Shown one piece after another: positions 1-6,761 of a stretch of 7,293 bases of DNA. The position numbers and the translations under genes are program-made. The stretch comes from JBBKWH01 sp037968855. Its GTDB lineage: Bacteria; Pseudomonadota; Gammaproteobacteria; Pseudomonadales; Moraxellaceae. The first letter of the stretch is position 1. Every line of letters begins with the position of its first letter. The DNA lies in contig JBBKWH010000016.1 of NCBI GenBank assembly GCA_037968855.1, positions 1-7,293 of the forward strand, in the 5' to 3' direction. Below the pieces are notes generated by a model. It was not told the DNA's origin, searched no databases, and saw nothing but the letters and a program-made list of their open reading frames with translations.

Positions 1-28
1 GTATTCTAACCAACTGAACTACCGCTGC
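1..28 (-). tRNA. tRNA-Asp, 5' part only (cut by left window edge)
   Basis: Read on the minus strand, this begins with a 7-base acceptor arm GCAGCGG, then TAGTTCAG and a D-loop/D-stem ending in TTGGTTAGAATAC. That D-arm is typical of bacterial tRNA-Asp. The anticodon and the 3' half lie outside the window, so the amino-acid identity rests on the D-arm alone. It follows tRNA-Val after a 20-base spacer on the same strand, so the two are probably one transcript from the promoter at 145-172. Other identities cannot be fully excluded without the anticodon. Confidence 0.75.
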
Positions 29-48
29 GTATCGCATCAACAAAGGAG

Positions 49-124
49 TGGTGGACGTTGACGGGCTCGAACCGCCGACCCGCTGCTTGTAAGGCAGCTG
101 CTCTACCAACTGAGCTAAACGTCC
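49..124 (-). tRNA. tRNA-Val, anticodon UAC, CCA encoded
   Basis: A complete 76-base cloverleaf on the minus strand. The acceptor stem is GGACGTT (118-124) paired with AACGTCC (53-59), the discriminator is A at 52, and the CCA is genome-encoded at 49-51. The D-arm is TAGCTCAGTTGGTAGAGC, the anticodon stem-loop carries TAC at 89-91, and the T-loop is TTCGAGC. The UAC anticodon reads GUA and, by wobble, other valine codons. It is the first gene of a tRNA operon that continues into tRNA-Asp. The promoter lies directly upstream at 145-172. Confidence 0.97.
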
Positions 125-144
125 ATCGCGTTGCTGTGGGGTGC

Positions 145-172
145 ATTATAGAGCGTTCTTTTTTGCTGTCAA
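145..172 (-). promoter_or_regulatory. near-consensus sigma-70 promoter of the tRNA-Val/tRNA-Asp operon
   Basis: On the minus strand there is a perfect -35 TTGACA (167-172), a 16-bp spacer, and a perfect -10 TATAAT (145-150). The -10 is followed by a GC-rich discriminator GCACCCC, the kind of sequence found at stringently controlled stable-RNA promoters. Initiation should fall near 137-139, leaving a leader of roughly 13-15 bases before the tRNA-Val 5' end at 124. The spacer is one base shorter than the optimum. Growth-rate or ppGpp control is an inference from the discriminator only. Confidence 0.9.
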
Positions 173-331
173 ACGCTTTTGCATCATTTTTTAAGACAAT
201 CCTTTCAACTGCTCAAAAAATCGCTCATTTGCCACAAAACCGTCTTTTTTCGTTCAAAAATCAGGCATTTTTCGATAAAATATCATTCCTCACTATCGTC
301 AGCACTGGCATCTGTATCGAATTTTAGAAAG

Positions 332-826
332 TTATTCGACAATCTGCACCGATGTCCCCTCGAAGACCGCATCAAAGAGTACGATCACATCAACATTGCG
401 CATTCTGATGCAGCCATGTGAGCACGGCACGCCCATCGGCTCAGTATCTGGTGTGCCATGGATATAAATATAACGTGCATGACTGTCGCAGCCTGCGCCT
501 TGATTGTGCCCCGCCTCTACGCCAGACAACCATAAAATACGGCTCAAGATCCAATCGCGTGCCGGATACTGTGCCGCCAGAGCCTCATTATAGATTTCGC
601 CAGTCGGCACACGCCCGACCAATACGCTATTGATCGGTAGGTCTGTGCCAATCTTTTGTGCAACCACATGCCGGCCTCGTGGGGTACAACCGCTGTTTTC
701 AGTCTCACCTGCACCATTTTTGGCGGTCGAGATGATGTAGTCTTTTTGATCACCGTTGTGATTGGTCCAGCGCAAGCGTTGCTCGGCAATTGAAATGTAA
801 ATTGATCCCAAATCCTGTACTGACAT
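332..826 (-). CDS. YkuD-domain protein, probable cytoplasmic L,D-carboxypeptidase (ElsL-like) or L,D-transpeptidase
   Basis: A 164-residue protein that is almost entirely one YkuD fold. The catalytic signature is in the C-terminal third: His123 in IHGTP, then SHGCIRMRN with His137, the nucleophile Cys139 and Arg141. No signal peptide, lipobox or membrane helix is visible. Periplasmic L,D-transpeptidases normally carry one, so this one probably stays in the cytoplasm. Acinetobacter baumannii ElsL is a known YkuD-family L,D-carboxypeptidase without a signal peptide. It trims tetrapeptide to tripeptide during murein recycling, and the length and lack of export signal fit that group. Orthology is inferred, not shown. 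I chose the ATG at 826 because a strong purine-rich ribosome site (AGAGGGAGAGG) sits just before it; an upstream GTG at 847 would put that site inside the gene. No convincing terminator follows the stop, and the tRNA promoter begins about 160 bases downstream. Confidence 0.88.
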   Translation of the reverse strand: MSVQDLGSIYISIAEQRLRWTNHNGDQKDYIISTAKNGAGETENSGCTPRGRHVVAQKIGTDLPINSVLVGRVPTGEIYNEALAAQYPARDWILSRILWLSGVEAGHNQGAGCDSHARYIYIHGTPDTEPMGVPCSHGCIRMRNVDVIVLFDAVFEGTSVQIVE

Positions 827-1007
827 GCCTCTCCCTCTTGATCTCACCGATCACAGACCGTATCCATTCATATTGTGCCACTTACACAGGCAACATTCGA
901 ACAACGCTTTTGTCTCTAATCGCCTCTATCGAAAACCTTCACTGATTTTTATGCTTTTTTCATGCCTATTCATTCATTGAACATCCATCAAATTTTAGGG
1001 GCGTCGT
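827..1007. promoter_or_regulatory. divergent intergenic region between the YkuD gene and the bitopic membrane protein gene
   Basis: About 180 bases between two genes facing away from each other, so promoters for both must lie here or farther out. The plus-strand gene has a good ribosome site AGGGG (997-1001), six bases before its ATG; the minus-strand gene has AGAGGGAGAGG. I could not find a -35/-10 pair of normal spacing and quality for either direction. I see no tRNA, hairpin terminator or small reading frame worth calling. Confidence 0.4.
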
Positions 1008-2015
1008 ATGAGTCTTTCACTACATACTTTTTTGCATGAGCGTTTATCAGCGAACCAAATTGCCCATCATTTGGCAGCAGCAACGCACCTGTCGATTAGT
1101 CAAACCCAAGCTGCGATCAATCAATCCATTGATCTGATCTTTGCAGAGTTCATGGCTACCTATCAACAGCATGGTGTTGATGCGGCTGAATCATTGTTAT
1201 ATGCCAGCCCGTTGCAAAACATTGATCGTGATCAGACCTTTGATCAAGACACCGTGCTCTTGGCGCGCGATACTGGTCGTCCATTGTTTGACAAGCTTTA
1301 TACCAATGAAACGCAACGCCAGTCGATCATTGCGACGCTTGCGACGACACAACAGATTGAATCTCAAGCTGCGCAAGATATTTTGTTTGCAGTCATTACA
1401 TTGTCACTACGTGAACTTGCCATTTTGGTGCATGACAGTCAAATTGATAGCGCAGGATTAGCCGATTTACTCAATGCACAGACATCGCTTGCTGCACCGG
1501 ATATTGCAACAACGCCATCCATCCATCAGGCAGACAATCCTGTTTTAAATCGTTTACCCGATCCAGTCGAACAAGTTGCCGAACAACGTTTAAATCCCAC
1601 GATCCAACCGATTCCAAAATCAACCGACCCAGCAGAAGAAGCACCTGCGGTACAAACCCATCGGCAGCACAAGCAGTCGTCGTTTTTGAGCAAATATGCC
1701 TTACACGCAGTATTTGCCATTTTGGTGTTGATTCCATTGTTAGTGTTTTGGCGTTCGTGTAGCCAAACCCAGCAAGAATCGATTCAGCGTGCCAATGATA
1801 CGCCAGCCGTGATTGATACGGGCATGAATGCCCCTGCACAATCGGTCGTACCAAACATTGATAGCAATGCAGCAGGCGAAGCGCCAACGAGTCCAGCGGC
1901 GAACGAGCTCGTGCCCAACAATGGCAATCCTGCTACAACCCCACTACCCACCCAGATACCAACATTAGACCTGCCTGCCAATCAAGCAGTACCTGACACC
2001 ACAGCCAATCCTTAA
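1008..2015 (+). CDS. uncharacterised single-pass membrane protein, helical cytoplasmic head, Pro/Ala/Asn-rich periplasmic tail
   Basis: I do not recognise this 335-residue protein with certainty. Residues about 1-160 are Gln/Ala/Leu-rich and predicted helical, and loosely resemble DUF937 (YidB-like) proteins. Residues about 161-225 form a polar Pro/Gln-rich linker ending in a basic patch (HRQHKQ, then SK). Residues about 230-249 (ALHAVFAILVLIPLLVFW) are a single hydrophobic helix. The basic patch before the helix predicts the N-terminus inside and the last 85 or so residues in the periplasm. That tail is low-complexity, rich in Pro, Ala, Asn and Thr, with no OmpA-type or other folded domain visible. 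There is no N-terminal signal peptide. The start is supported by AGGGG six bases upstream. It is monocistronic: divergent from the YkuD gene and convergent with argG, ending at the hairpin at 2031-2063. A role in the cell envelope is only a guess from topology. Confidence 0.85.
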   Translation: MSLSLHTFLHERLSANQIAHHLAAATHLSISQTQAAINQSIDLIFAEFMATYQQHGVDAAESLLYASPLQNIDRDQTFDQDTVLLARDTGRPLFDKLYTNETQRQSIIATLATTQQIESQAAQDILFAVITLSLRELAILVHDSQIDSAGLADLLNAQTSLAAPDIATTPSIHQADNPVLNRLPDPVEQVAEQRLNPTIQPIPKSTDPAEEAPAVQTHRQHKQSSFLSKYALHAVFAILVLIPLLVFWRSCSQTQQESIQRANDTPAVIDTGMNAPAQSVVPNIDSNAAGEAPTSPAANELVPNNGNPATTPLPTQIPTLDLPANQAVPDTTANP

Positions 2016-2030
2016 TGTCCATGCCAACAA

Positions 2031-2063
2031 AAAACCCCACATCTACCAGAAACGTGGGGTTTT
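2031..2063. terminator. bidirectional intrinsic terminator between the bitopic protein gene and argG
   Basis: A perfect 10-bp inverted repeat, AAAACCCCAC (2031-2040) and GTGGGGTTTT (2054-2063), with a 13-base loop, lies between two convergent genes. On the minus strand, as the end of argG, the stem is followed by an unbroken T-run continuing into TTGTTGG. On the plus strand the T-run is only four bases before CTAATC. It therefore looks stronger for argG than for the plus-strand gene, but probably serves both. Confidence 0.85.
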
Positions 2064-2089
2064 CTAATCATCAACAGATCATGCTGTGA

Positions 2090-3310
2090 TTAATCGTTTT
2101 TACGGCCTTTGCTGGCGGCAATCCGCAAGCGCAAACCATTAAGACGAATAAAACCTTCGGCGTCTTTTTGGTTATATGCACCAGCGTCATCTTCAAAGGT
2201 GGCAATGTTGGCATCAAACAATGAATCGTCTGATTTACGGCCAGCAATCATCACGTTGCCTTTGTACAATTTGACGCGCACCACACCGTTAACCGGCTGT
2301 TGTGACTCGTCAATCATCGCCTGTAGCATTTTGCGCTCAGGGCTCCACCAGTAGCCGTTGTAGATGATTTCGGCATAACGTGGCATCAATTCATCTTTCA
2401 GATGCGCAACTTCACGATCTAGGGTGATGGACTCAATGGCGCGGTGTGCTTTGAGCATAATCGTACCGGCTGGAGTTTCGTAGCAACCACGTGACTTCAT
2501 ACCAACATAGCGGTTCTCGACGATATCCAAACGACCAATACCGTGCTTGCCACCCAATTCGTTGAGCAAAATCATCACGTCGTGCGGCTTCATCTCGACG
2601 CCATCAACAGCCACGATATCGCCTTTGGCATAGGTCAGCTCAATGTATTGAGGCTGATCTGGTGCTTGCTCTGGGCTAACCGACCAGCGCCAGATGTCTT
2701 CTTCTGGCTCCCAGAATGGGTCTTCCAAACCGCCGCCCTCATACGAGATATGCAGCAAGTTGGCATCCATCGAATACGGCGATTTTTTGCCTGCTTTGGC
2801 GTAGTCGATTGGAATATTGCGCTCTTTGGCATATTCCATCAGCGTTTCACGCGAGGTCAAATCCCACTCACGCCAAGGCGAGATGCAGGTCAGGTTTGGA
2901 GCAAGACCATACATACCCAACTCAAAACGCACTTGGTCATTGCCCTTGCCGGTTGCACCGTGAGCGATTGCATCAGCACCATGCTCTTTGGCAATTTCGA
3001 CCAAACGCTTGGTGATCAATGGACGTGCAATCGATGTGCCGAGTAGGTACTCACCCTCATAGATGGTATTGGCACGGAACATCGGAAAAACGTAATCGCG
3101 CGCAAACTCTTCGCGCAAATCTTCGATATGAATGGACTTTACGCCCATTGCTTCGGCTTTAGCACGCGCCGGCTCAACTTCCTCACCCTGACCCAAGTCA
3201 GCGGTAAAGGTGATCACTTCTGCATCGTACTGCTCTTGCAGCCATTTGAGAATAACCGAGGTATCTAGCCCGCCTGAGTAGGCCAGCACGATCTTGCGAA
3301 TGTCCGCCAT
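2090..3310 (-). CDS. argG: argininosuccinate synthase
   Basis: Catalyses ATP-dependent joining of citrulline and aspartate to argininosuccinate, the penultimate step of arginine synthesis, in the cytoplasm as a tetramer. The 406-residue protein starts with the PP-loop of the N-type ATP pyrophosphatase fold (AYSGGLDTS, residues 10-18). It has the family motif HGATGKGNDQVRFE at 117-130 and a conserved SPYSMDANLLH stretch around 177-187. Its length matches the roughly 400-residue type found in most bacteria, not the longer E. coli form (about 447). Start ATG at 3310 fits the family N-terminus; a modest GGA ribosome site is eight bases upstream. The diguanylate cyclase stop is only 34 bases upstream on the same strand, so co-transcription is possible. 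A TAGAAT hexamer (3347-3352) could be a -10 of argG's own promoter, but no matching -35 is seen. The hairpin at 2031-2063 terminates it. Confidence 0.98.
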   Translation of the reverse strand: MADIRKIVLAYSGGLDTSVILKWLQEQYDAEVITFTADLGQGEEVEPARAKAEAMGVKSIHIEDLREEFARDYVFPMFRANTIYEGEYLLGTSIARPLITKRLVEIAKEHGADAIAHGATGKGNDQVRFELGMYGLAPNLTCISPWREWDLTSRETLMEYAKERNIPIDYAKAGKKSPYSMDANLLHISYEGGGLEDPFWEPEEDIWRWSVSPEQAPDQPQYIELTYAKGDIVAVDGVEMKPHDVMILLNELGGKHGIGRLDIVENRYVGMKSRGCYETPAGTIMLKAHRAIESITLDREVAHLKDELMPRYAEIIYNGYWWSPERKMLQAMIDESQQPVNGVVRVKLYKGNVMIAGRKSDDSLFDANIATFEDDAGAYNQKDAEGFIRLNGLRLRIAASKGRKND

Positions 3311-3344
3311 ATCGATGTTCCGCTTAAAAGAATTAAAACGGCGC

Positions 3345-4601
3345 TTATTCTACACCAAACGCACGGATACAGTGACGTCCTGCCGCCTTTGCTTGATAAA
3401 CAGCAGAGTCAGCTTGATCAATCAAACGATTGGGTGTCATCGGCTTGGCCTGACGATTCGGCTGCCATGTTGCAATACCAATACTAATGGTCACGTGGTC
3501 CGCAGTATGCGAGCCACGATGCTCGATATTCAACCGATCAACCGCCAGCATCAGTTTGTCCGCGACACGCTTTGCACCCTCACTTGGCGTATTGGGCAGC
3601 AGTAAAATAAACTCTTCGCCACCATAACGTGCGGCCATATCGGCACTACGCTGTAAGTGCGACTTTAAGATATTGGCAATTTGCACCAAGGCATCATCAC
3701 CCTGCAAATGGCCGTAGGTATCGTTGTAGGCTTTAAAGTGATCGACATCAATAAACAGCAACGACAACGGCTCAGATGAACGATCCGCTCGATCCCACTC
3801 AGTCATAATTGATTCGTTAAAATAACGACGGTTAGATAGGCCCGTGACCGGATCTTCTCGCGACAATCGAATCAACTCTTCGCTCATGACTTTAGATTGC
3901 AGCTTATCTAGCTCTAGCAATCGACCCTGCAAAAAACTCATACGGTCTTTGCCAATCATCAAATACGACAGCATAAAGCCGATGCAATTACTGACAATCA
4001 CTGCATAAAAATACATCAATGGGTCATAGTCAGTCTTGATGACCATAAACACCACCAAAGGTGCCAAACCCGCCAAGGTACAGGTTAACAGCAAGACACG
4101 CGGACGTACCCCGCTCAAAAAATACACCAGCATATACACAAAAATAACGATATAACTGGCTTGCTGAGTCAGCCGAACCTCAGCAAATGACAATGTCAAA
4201 ATACAAGTGGTCAGCACGCCCAAAAAAGTCAGCGCCGTCACAAAGGCTTGATAATTTTGATTAAGTTTGGGCACACATACCAACAGTGGTAGCGCACCTA
4301 AACACAAGGCGCCATTGAGGTAAGCCAAGCCCCAAACAATCAGATCGTGTAGCCGATGATCCACAGACGCAACAAAAAATACCGTTGGAAAAGTAATCAG
4401 GCCAAGGCCCAAATAAGCCAACATAAAGCTAAAATGATTATTACGAATTAAGCCTATGGCACGATCAGACAGGGACCGCCAAAAGCGCCGCTCAAGCTCG
4501 GCAGGAAATGGACGCATAATTGCGCGCTCATTGGCCAATAAATGACGAATGAGACTATCTTCCTGCAGCAACGCGCTGGGTAGTGGAAGGGGTGTTTTCA
4601 C
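3345..4601 (-). CDS. membrane-bound diguanylate cyclase (GGDEF domain, six-helix sensor)
   Basis: Makes cyclic di-GMP from two GTP, a second messenger that usually promotes biofilm and represses motility. The 418-residue protein has a cytoplasmic N-terminus of about 55 residues and a block of about six hydrophobic helices (roughly 57-79, 86-110, 117-138, 148-164, 168-189, 195-216) resembling MASE-type integral sensors. A short linker that may be coiled follows (about 220-245), then a complete GGDEF domain (about 246-415). The active-site motif is GGEEF at 327-331, the metal-binding Asp285 is in FIDVDHFK, and the inhibitory I-site RxxD is intact (Arg318, Asp321). It should therefore be active and subject to product inhibition. 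No EAL or HD-GYP domain is fused. The start is a GTG at 4601 directly after an in-frame TGA, with GGA six bases upstream; the next ATG, at 4517, has no good ribosome site. The sensed signal is unknown. Confidence 0.95.
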   Translation of the reverse strand: MKTPLPLPSALLQEDSLIRHLLANERAIMRPFPAELERRFWRSLSDRAIGLIRNNHFSFMLAYLGLGLITFPTVFFVASVDHRLHDLIVWGLAYLNGALCLGALPLLVCVPKLNQNYQAFVTALTFLGVLTTCILTLSFAEVRLTQQASYIVIFVYMLVYFLSGVRPRVLLLTCTLAGLAPLVVFMVIKTDYDPLMYFYAVIVSNCIGFMLSYLMIGKDRMSFLQGRLLELDKLQSKVMSEELIRLSREDPVTGLSNRRYFNESIMTEWDRADRSSEPLSLLFIDVDHFKAYNDTYGHLQGDDALVQIANILKSHLQRSADMAARYGGEEFILLLPNTPSEGAKRVADKLMLAVDRLNIEHRGSHTADHVTISIGIATWQPNRQAKPMTPNRLIDQADSAVYQAKAAGRHCIRAFGVE

Positions 4602-4799
4602 TCAGATTCCATGCATTTTATTACAAACCACCCTGCATACAGCGGGATGAATGATGTCTGCTTCAGCATCCTAACGAATACTTAAATCTTTTTCATGACG
4701 CGACACTACCAACTGCATCCATATTCCTGCAAGCCATTCCGTCGGCGGATCGATTGGATTATCATGATTTTTATCGATCATAACTCTGTTGGATGCCCC
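4602..4799. promoter_or_regulatory. divergent control region between the diguanylate cyclase gene and pyrC
   Basis: 198 bases that must hold the start signals for both directions. An imperfect hairpin spans 4653-4670: GATG and CTG pair with CAG and CATC around a CTT loop, with one bulged T at 4657. For pyrC, a possible -10 TATCAT (4760-4765) has a very poor -35 (TTCCGT, 17 bases upstream), so the promoter call is weak. Immediately after it lies GATTTTTATCGATCAT, containing a T5 run and a short inverted repeat ATGAT/ATCAT (4764-4768, 4777-4781). GGA at 4791-4793 is the probable ribosome site for the TTG start of pyrC. A four-codon frame (ATG at 4610-4612 on the minus strand) overlaps the GTG start of the cyclase and is probably chance. 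Confidence 0.4.
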
Positions 4800-5834
4800 T
4801 TGAACGCCCTGACTATTACCCGACCGGACGACTGGCACATCCATCTTCGCGATAGCGCAGCACTGGCCCGCACCGTACCGGATATCGCCCGCACCTTTCA
4901 TCGCACCATCTGCATGCCCAACCTTGTACCACCGGTCAAAACCGTGACTGAAGCCCTCGCCTACCGCGACCGGATCATGGCGCATGTCCCTACAGGTACT
5001 GCATTTGATCCGTTAATGGTGCTGTATCTGACCGATCAAACCGATCCGGCAGAAATAGCCAAACTCAAAGCCTCAGCACATGTCAAAGCAGTCAAGCTCT
5101 ACCCTGCCGGCGCAACCACCAACTCTAGTGCGGGTGTCACCGATCTCGCCAAAGTGTATGACGTGATTGCTCAGATGGAAGAACATGGCGTACCTTTTTT
5201 GCTACATGGCGAAGTGACCCATGAACACGTCGACATTTTTGACCGCGAAAAACAGTTTGTTGATGATGTTCTCGATCCATTGTTGCAGCGTTTTCCACAG
5301 CTTAAAGTGGTGTTAGAACACATCACCACTGGCGATGCCGCCCAGTTTGTGCAAAGCAAAGGCAGCAACATTGCCGCCACCATTACCCCACAGCATTTAC
5401 TGTTTAACCGCAACCACATGCTGGTCGGCGGAGTGCGTCCGCATTTGTTTTGTCTACCGATCCTCAAGCGTCAATCGCACCAAGCCTTGTTGATTGATGC
5501 CGCGACCAGTGGCAGCCCCAAGTTCTTTTTGGGTACAGACAGCGCGCCACATGCCCAAGACAAAAAAGAAAATGCTTGCGGCTGTGCCGGTTGCTATAGC
5601 GCCCCATACGCATTGCAACTGTACGCCGAAGCCTTTGAGGATGCTGGTCGCTTAGACAAGCTCGAAGGCTTTGCCAGTCATTTTGGGGCAGACTTTTATG
5701 GACTGCCACGCAATACAGATACCGTCACACTGTTGCGGCAAGATCAAGTGATTGCCAACTCATTGGACTACCTTGATGGTCAGCAGTTGGTGCCATTACG
5801 TTTTGGCGAAACCCTACGTTGGAGTCTGGCATGA
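4800..5834 (+). CDS. pyrC: dihydroorotase (class II, PyrC type)
   Basis: Interconverts N-carbamoyl-aspartate and dihydroorotate, step three of pyrimidine synthesis, as a cytoplasmic two-zinc enzyme. From a TTG start at 4800 the protein is 344 residues, the usual length, and opens as MNALTITRPDDWHIHLRD. All metal ligands are visible: His13 and His15 in WHIHLRD, the carbamylated Lys99 in VKLYPAGATTNS, His136 in LLHGEVTHEH, His174 in LEHITT, and Asp247 in LGTDSAPH. The Cys-rich ENACGCAGCYSAP segment (257-269) is also typical of the family. Longer in-frame starts exist (ATG at 4764 and 4695) but would add 12 or 35 residues with no counterpart in the family. GGA six bases before the TTG supports the short form. 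The stop overlaps the rnt start by four bases (ATGA), so the two are translationally coupled. Confidence 0.96.
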   Translation: MNALTITRPDDWHIHLRDSAALARTVPDIARTFHRTICMPNLVPPVKTVTEALAYRDRIMAHVPTGTAFDPLMVLYLTDQTDPAEIAKLKASAHVKAVKLYPAGATTNSSAGVTDLAKVYDVIAQMEEHGVPFLLHGEVTHEHVDIFDREKQFVDDVLDPLLQRFPQLKVVLEHITTGDAAQFVQSKGSNIAATITPQHLLFNRNHMLVGGVRPHLFCLPILKRQSHQALLIDAATSGSPKFFLGTDSAPHAQDKKENACGCAGCYSAPYALQLYAEAFEDAGRLDKLEGFASHFGADFYGLPRNTDTVTLLRQDQVIANSLDYLDGQQLVPLRFGETLRWSLA

Positions 5835-6505
5835 CCGATCAAGCCGCAACACCCGCGCCGATTGGTCAACGTTTTCGTGGTTTTTTGCCCGTCGTGGTGG
5901 ATGTCGAAACCGCTGGCTTTGAAGCGCGGACCGATGCCCTGCTGGAAATTGCCTGCATTCCGATTTTGTATAACGAGGCTGGCCAATTTGTCACTGGCGA
6001 GGCCCTACATGCCCACCTCAGGCCCTTTGATGGGGCACATTTAGATCAACGCTCGCTGGCCTTTACCGGTATTGATCCGTTTAGTCCGATGCGCATGACC
6101 TTTGCCGAAGACGAAAAAACCGCCTTAAAACGGATTTTTAAATCATTAACCGAGACGCGTCGGCAACAAGGCTGCAATCATTGTGTGTTGGTTGGCCATA
6201 ATGCGCACTTCGACTTGGGTTTTTTGCGTGCGGCGATTGACCGCACCCATACCAAGAATCAAAGCCCATTTCATAGTTTTTCAGTGTTTGATACCGTGAC
6301 CCTATCGGCCATGGCCTTTGGTCAAACCGTCTTGGCGCGGGCTTGTGAGTCGGCTGGGATTGCTTTTTCTGGCAAAGAAGCCCACTCCGCTTTATACGAC
6401 ACACAAAAAACTGCCGAATTGTTTTGTCATATCCTCAACGCCTACCCCATGTTGGCCCAAGCATTGAGTGATGATAACCAGACCGTTGCCGAGCCGAGTG
6501 ATTAA
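5831..6505 (+). CDS. rnt: ribonuclease T
   Basis: A 3'-to-5' single-strand-specific exoribonuclease of the DEDDh family that trims the last extra nucleotides from tRNA precursors, removes the terminal A of CCA during end turnover, and matures 5S and 23S rRNA 3' ends. The 224-residue protein shows all five catalytic residues: Asp24 and Glu26 in VVVDVETAGF, Asp128 in GHNAHFDLGF, and His185 and Asp190 in EAHSALYD. It works as a homodimer in known cases. I chose the ATG at 5831, overlapping the pyrC stop by four bases, with GGAG at 5821-5824 as ribosome site. An in-frame TTG at 5819 is less likely. The pyrC-rnt order is, from memory, common in Moraxellaceae. The unit ends at the strong hairpin at 6526-6566. 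Confidence 0.96.
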   Translation: MTDQAATPAPIGQRFRGFLPVVVDVETAGFEARTDALLEIACIPILYNEAGQFVTGEALHAHLRPFDGAHLDQRSLAFTGIDPFSPMRMTFAEDEKTALKRIFKSLTETRRQQGCNHCVLVGHNAHFDLGFLRAAIDRTHTKNQSPFHSFSVFDTVTLSAMAFGQTVLARACESAGIAFSGKEAHSALYDTQKTAELFCHILNAYPMLAQALSDDNQTVAEPSD

Positions 6506-6525
6506 TCACGCGTCAGCACTCAATT

Positions 6526-6566
6526 GCCCTTTGCCTGTCATACCGACCTGCAAAGGGCTTTTTTTT
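6526..6566 (+). terminator. intrinsic terminator of the pyrC-rnt operon
   Basis: A perfect 9-bp stem, GCCCTTTGC (6526-6534) and GCAAAGGGC (6550-6558), with a 15-base loop, is followed at once by eight Ts (6559-6566). It lies 20 bases after the rnt stop. It should isolate the operon from tRNA-Glu, which has its own promoter. The roughly 150 bases between this hairpin and that promoter are AT-rich, and I see no gene or motif in them. Confidence 0.93.
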
Positions 6567-6715
6567 GATCAGTCAAGCACAGCATCTCGGTATAACCCAT
6601 GGATCGCACTGCTCTTAAAACTGGCTTAAAAACCATCCAAACCCCGACATTGATGGCAAAAAGATTAAAAAACATGCAAACAATACGATTTAATGCAAAA
6701 AACCTCACACAACTG

Positions 6716-6743
6716 TTGACTCATTTTTAAAAAACACTATGAT
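6716..6743 (+). promoter_or_regulatory. sigma-70 promoter of tRNA-Glu
   Basis: -35 TTGACT (6716-6721), a 16-bp AT-rich spacer, and -10 TATGAT (6738-6743), each one base off consensus. A GC-rich stretch GTGCGCACACC follows the -10, again like a stringent discriminator. Transcription should start near 6750, about 12 bases before the tRNA. The same 16-bp spacing is seen at the tRNA-Val promoter at the other end of the window. Confidence 0.85.
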
Positions 6744-6761
6744 GTGCGCACACCTCTTGTA

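Noticed and set aside
256..272. AAAAAT/ATTTTT inverted repeat downstream of the YkuD gene as its terminator.
   Set aside because: The stem is six A-T pairs with no GC core, too weak to call a terminator.
58..421. Two open frames on the plus strand (58-327 and 179-421).
   Set aside because: The first starts inside tRNA-Val, both run over the tRNA promoter and an AT-rich gap, and neither has a ribosome site or recognisable protein features.
1471..1887. A 138-codon antisense frame inside the bitopic protein gene.
   Set aside because: It has no ribosome site or family resemblance, and the plus-strand frame has a good start, a coherent topology and a terminator.
2543..3046. A 167-codon open frame antisense to argG.
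   Set aside because: argG is certain from its motifs. The antisense frame gives no recognisable domain and is explained by argG codon composition.
4695..4799. N-terminal extension of PyrC from upstream ATGs (4695 or 4764).
   Set aside because: The extra residues have no counterpart in the family, whereas the TTG start gives exactly 344 residues and the conserved N-terminus.
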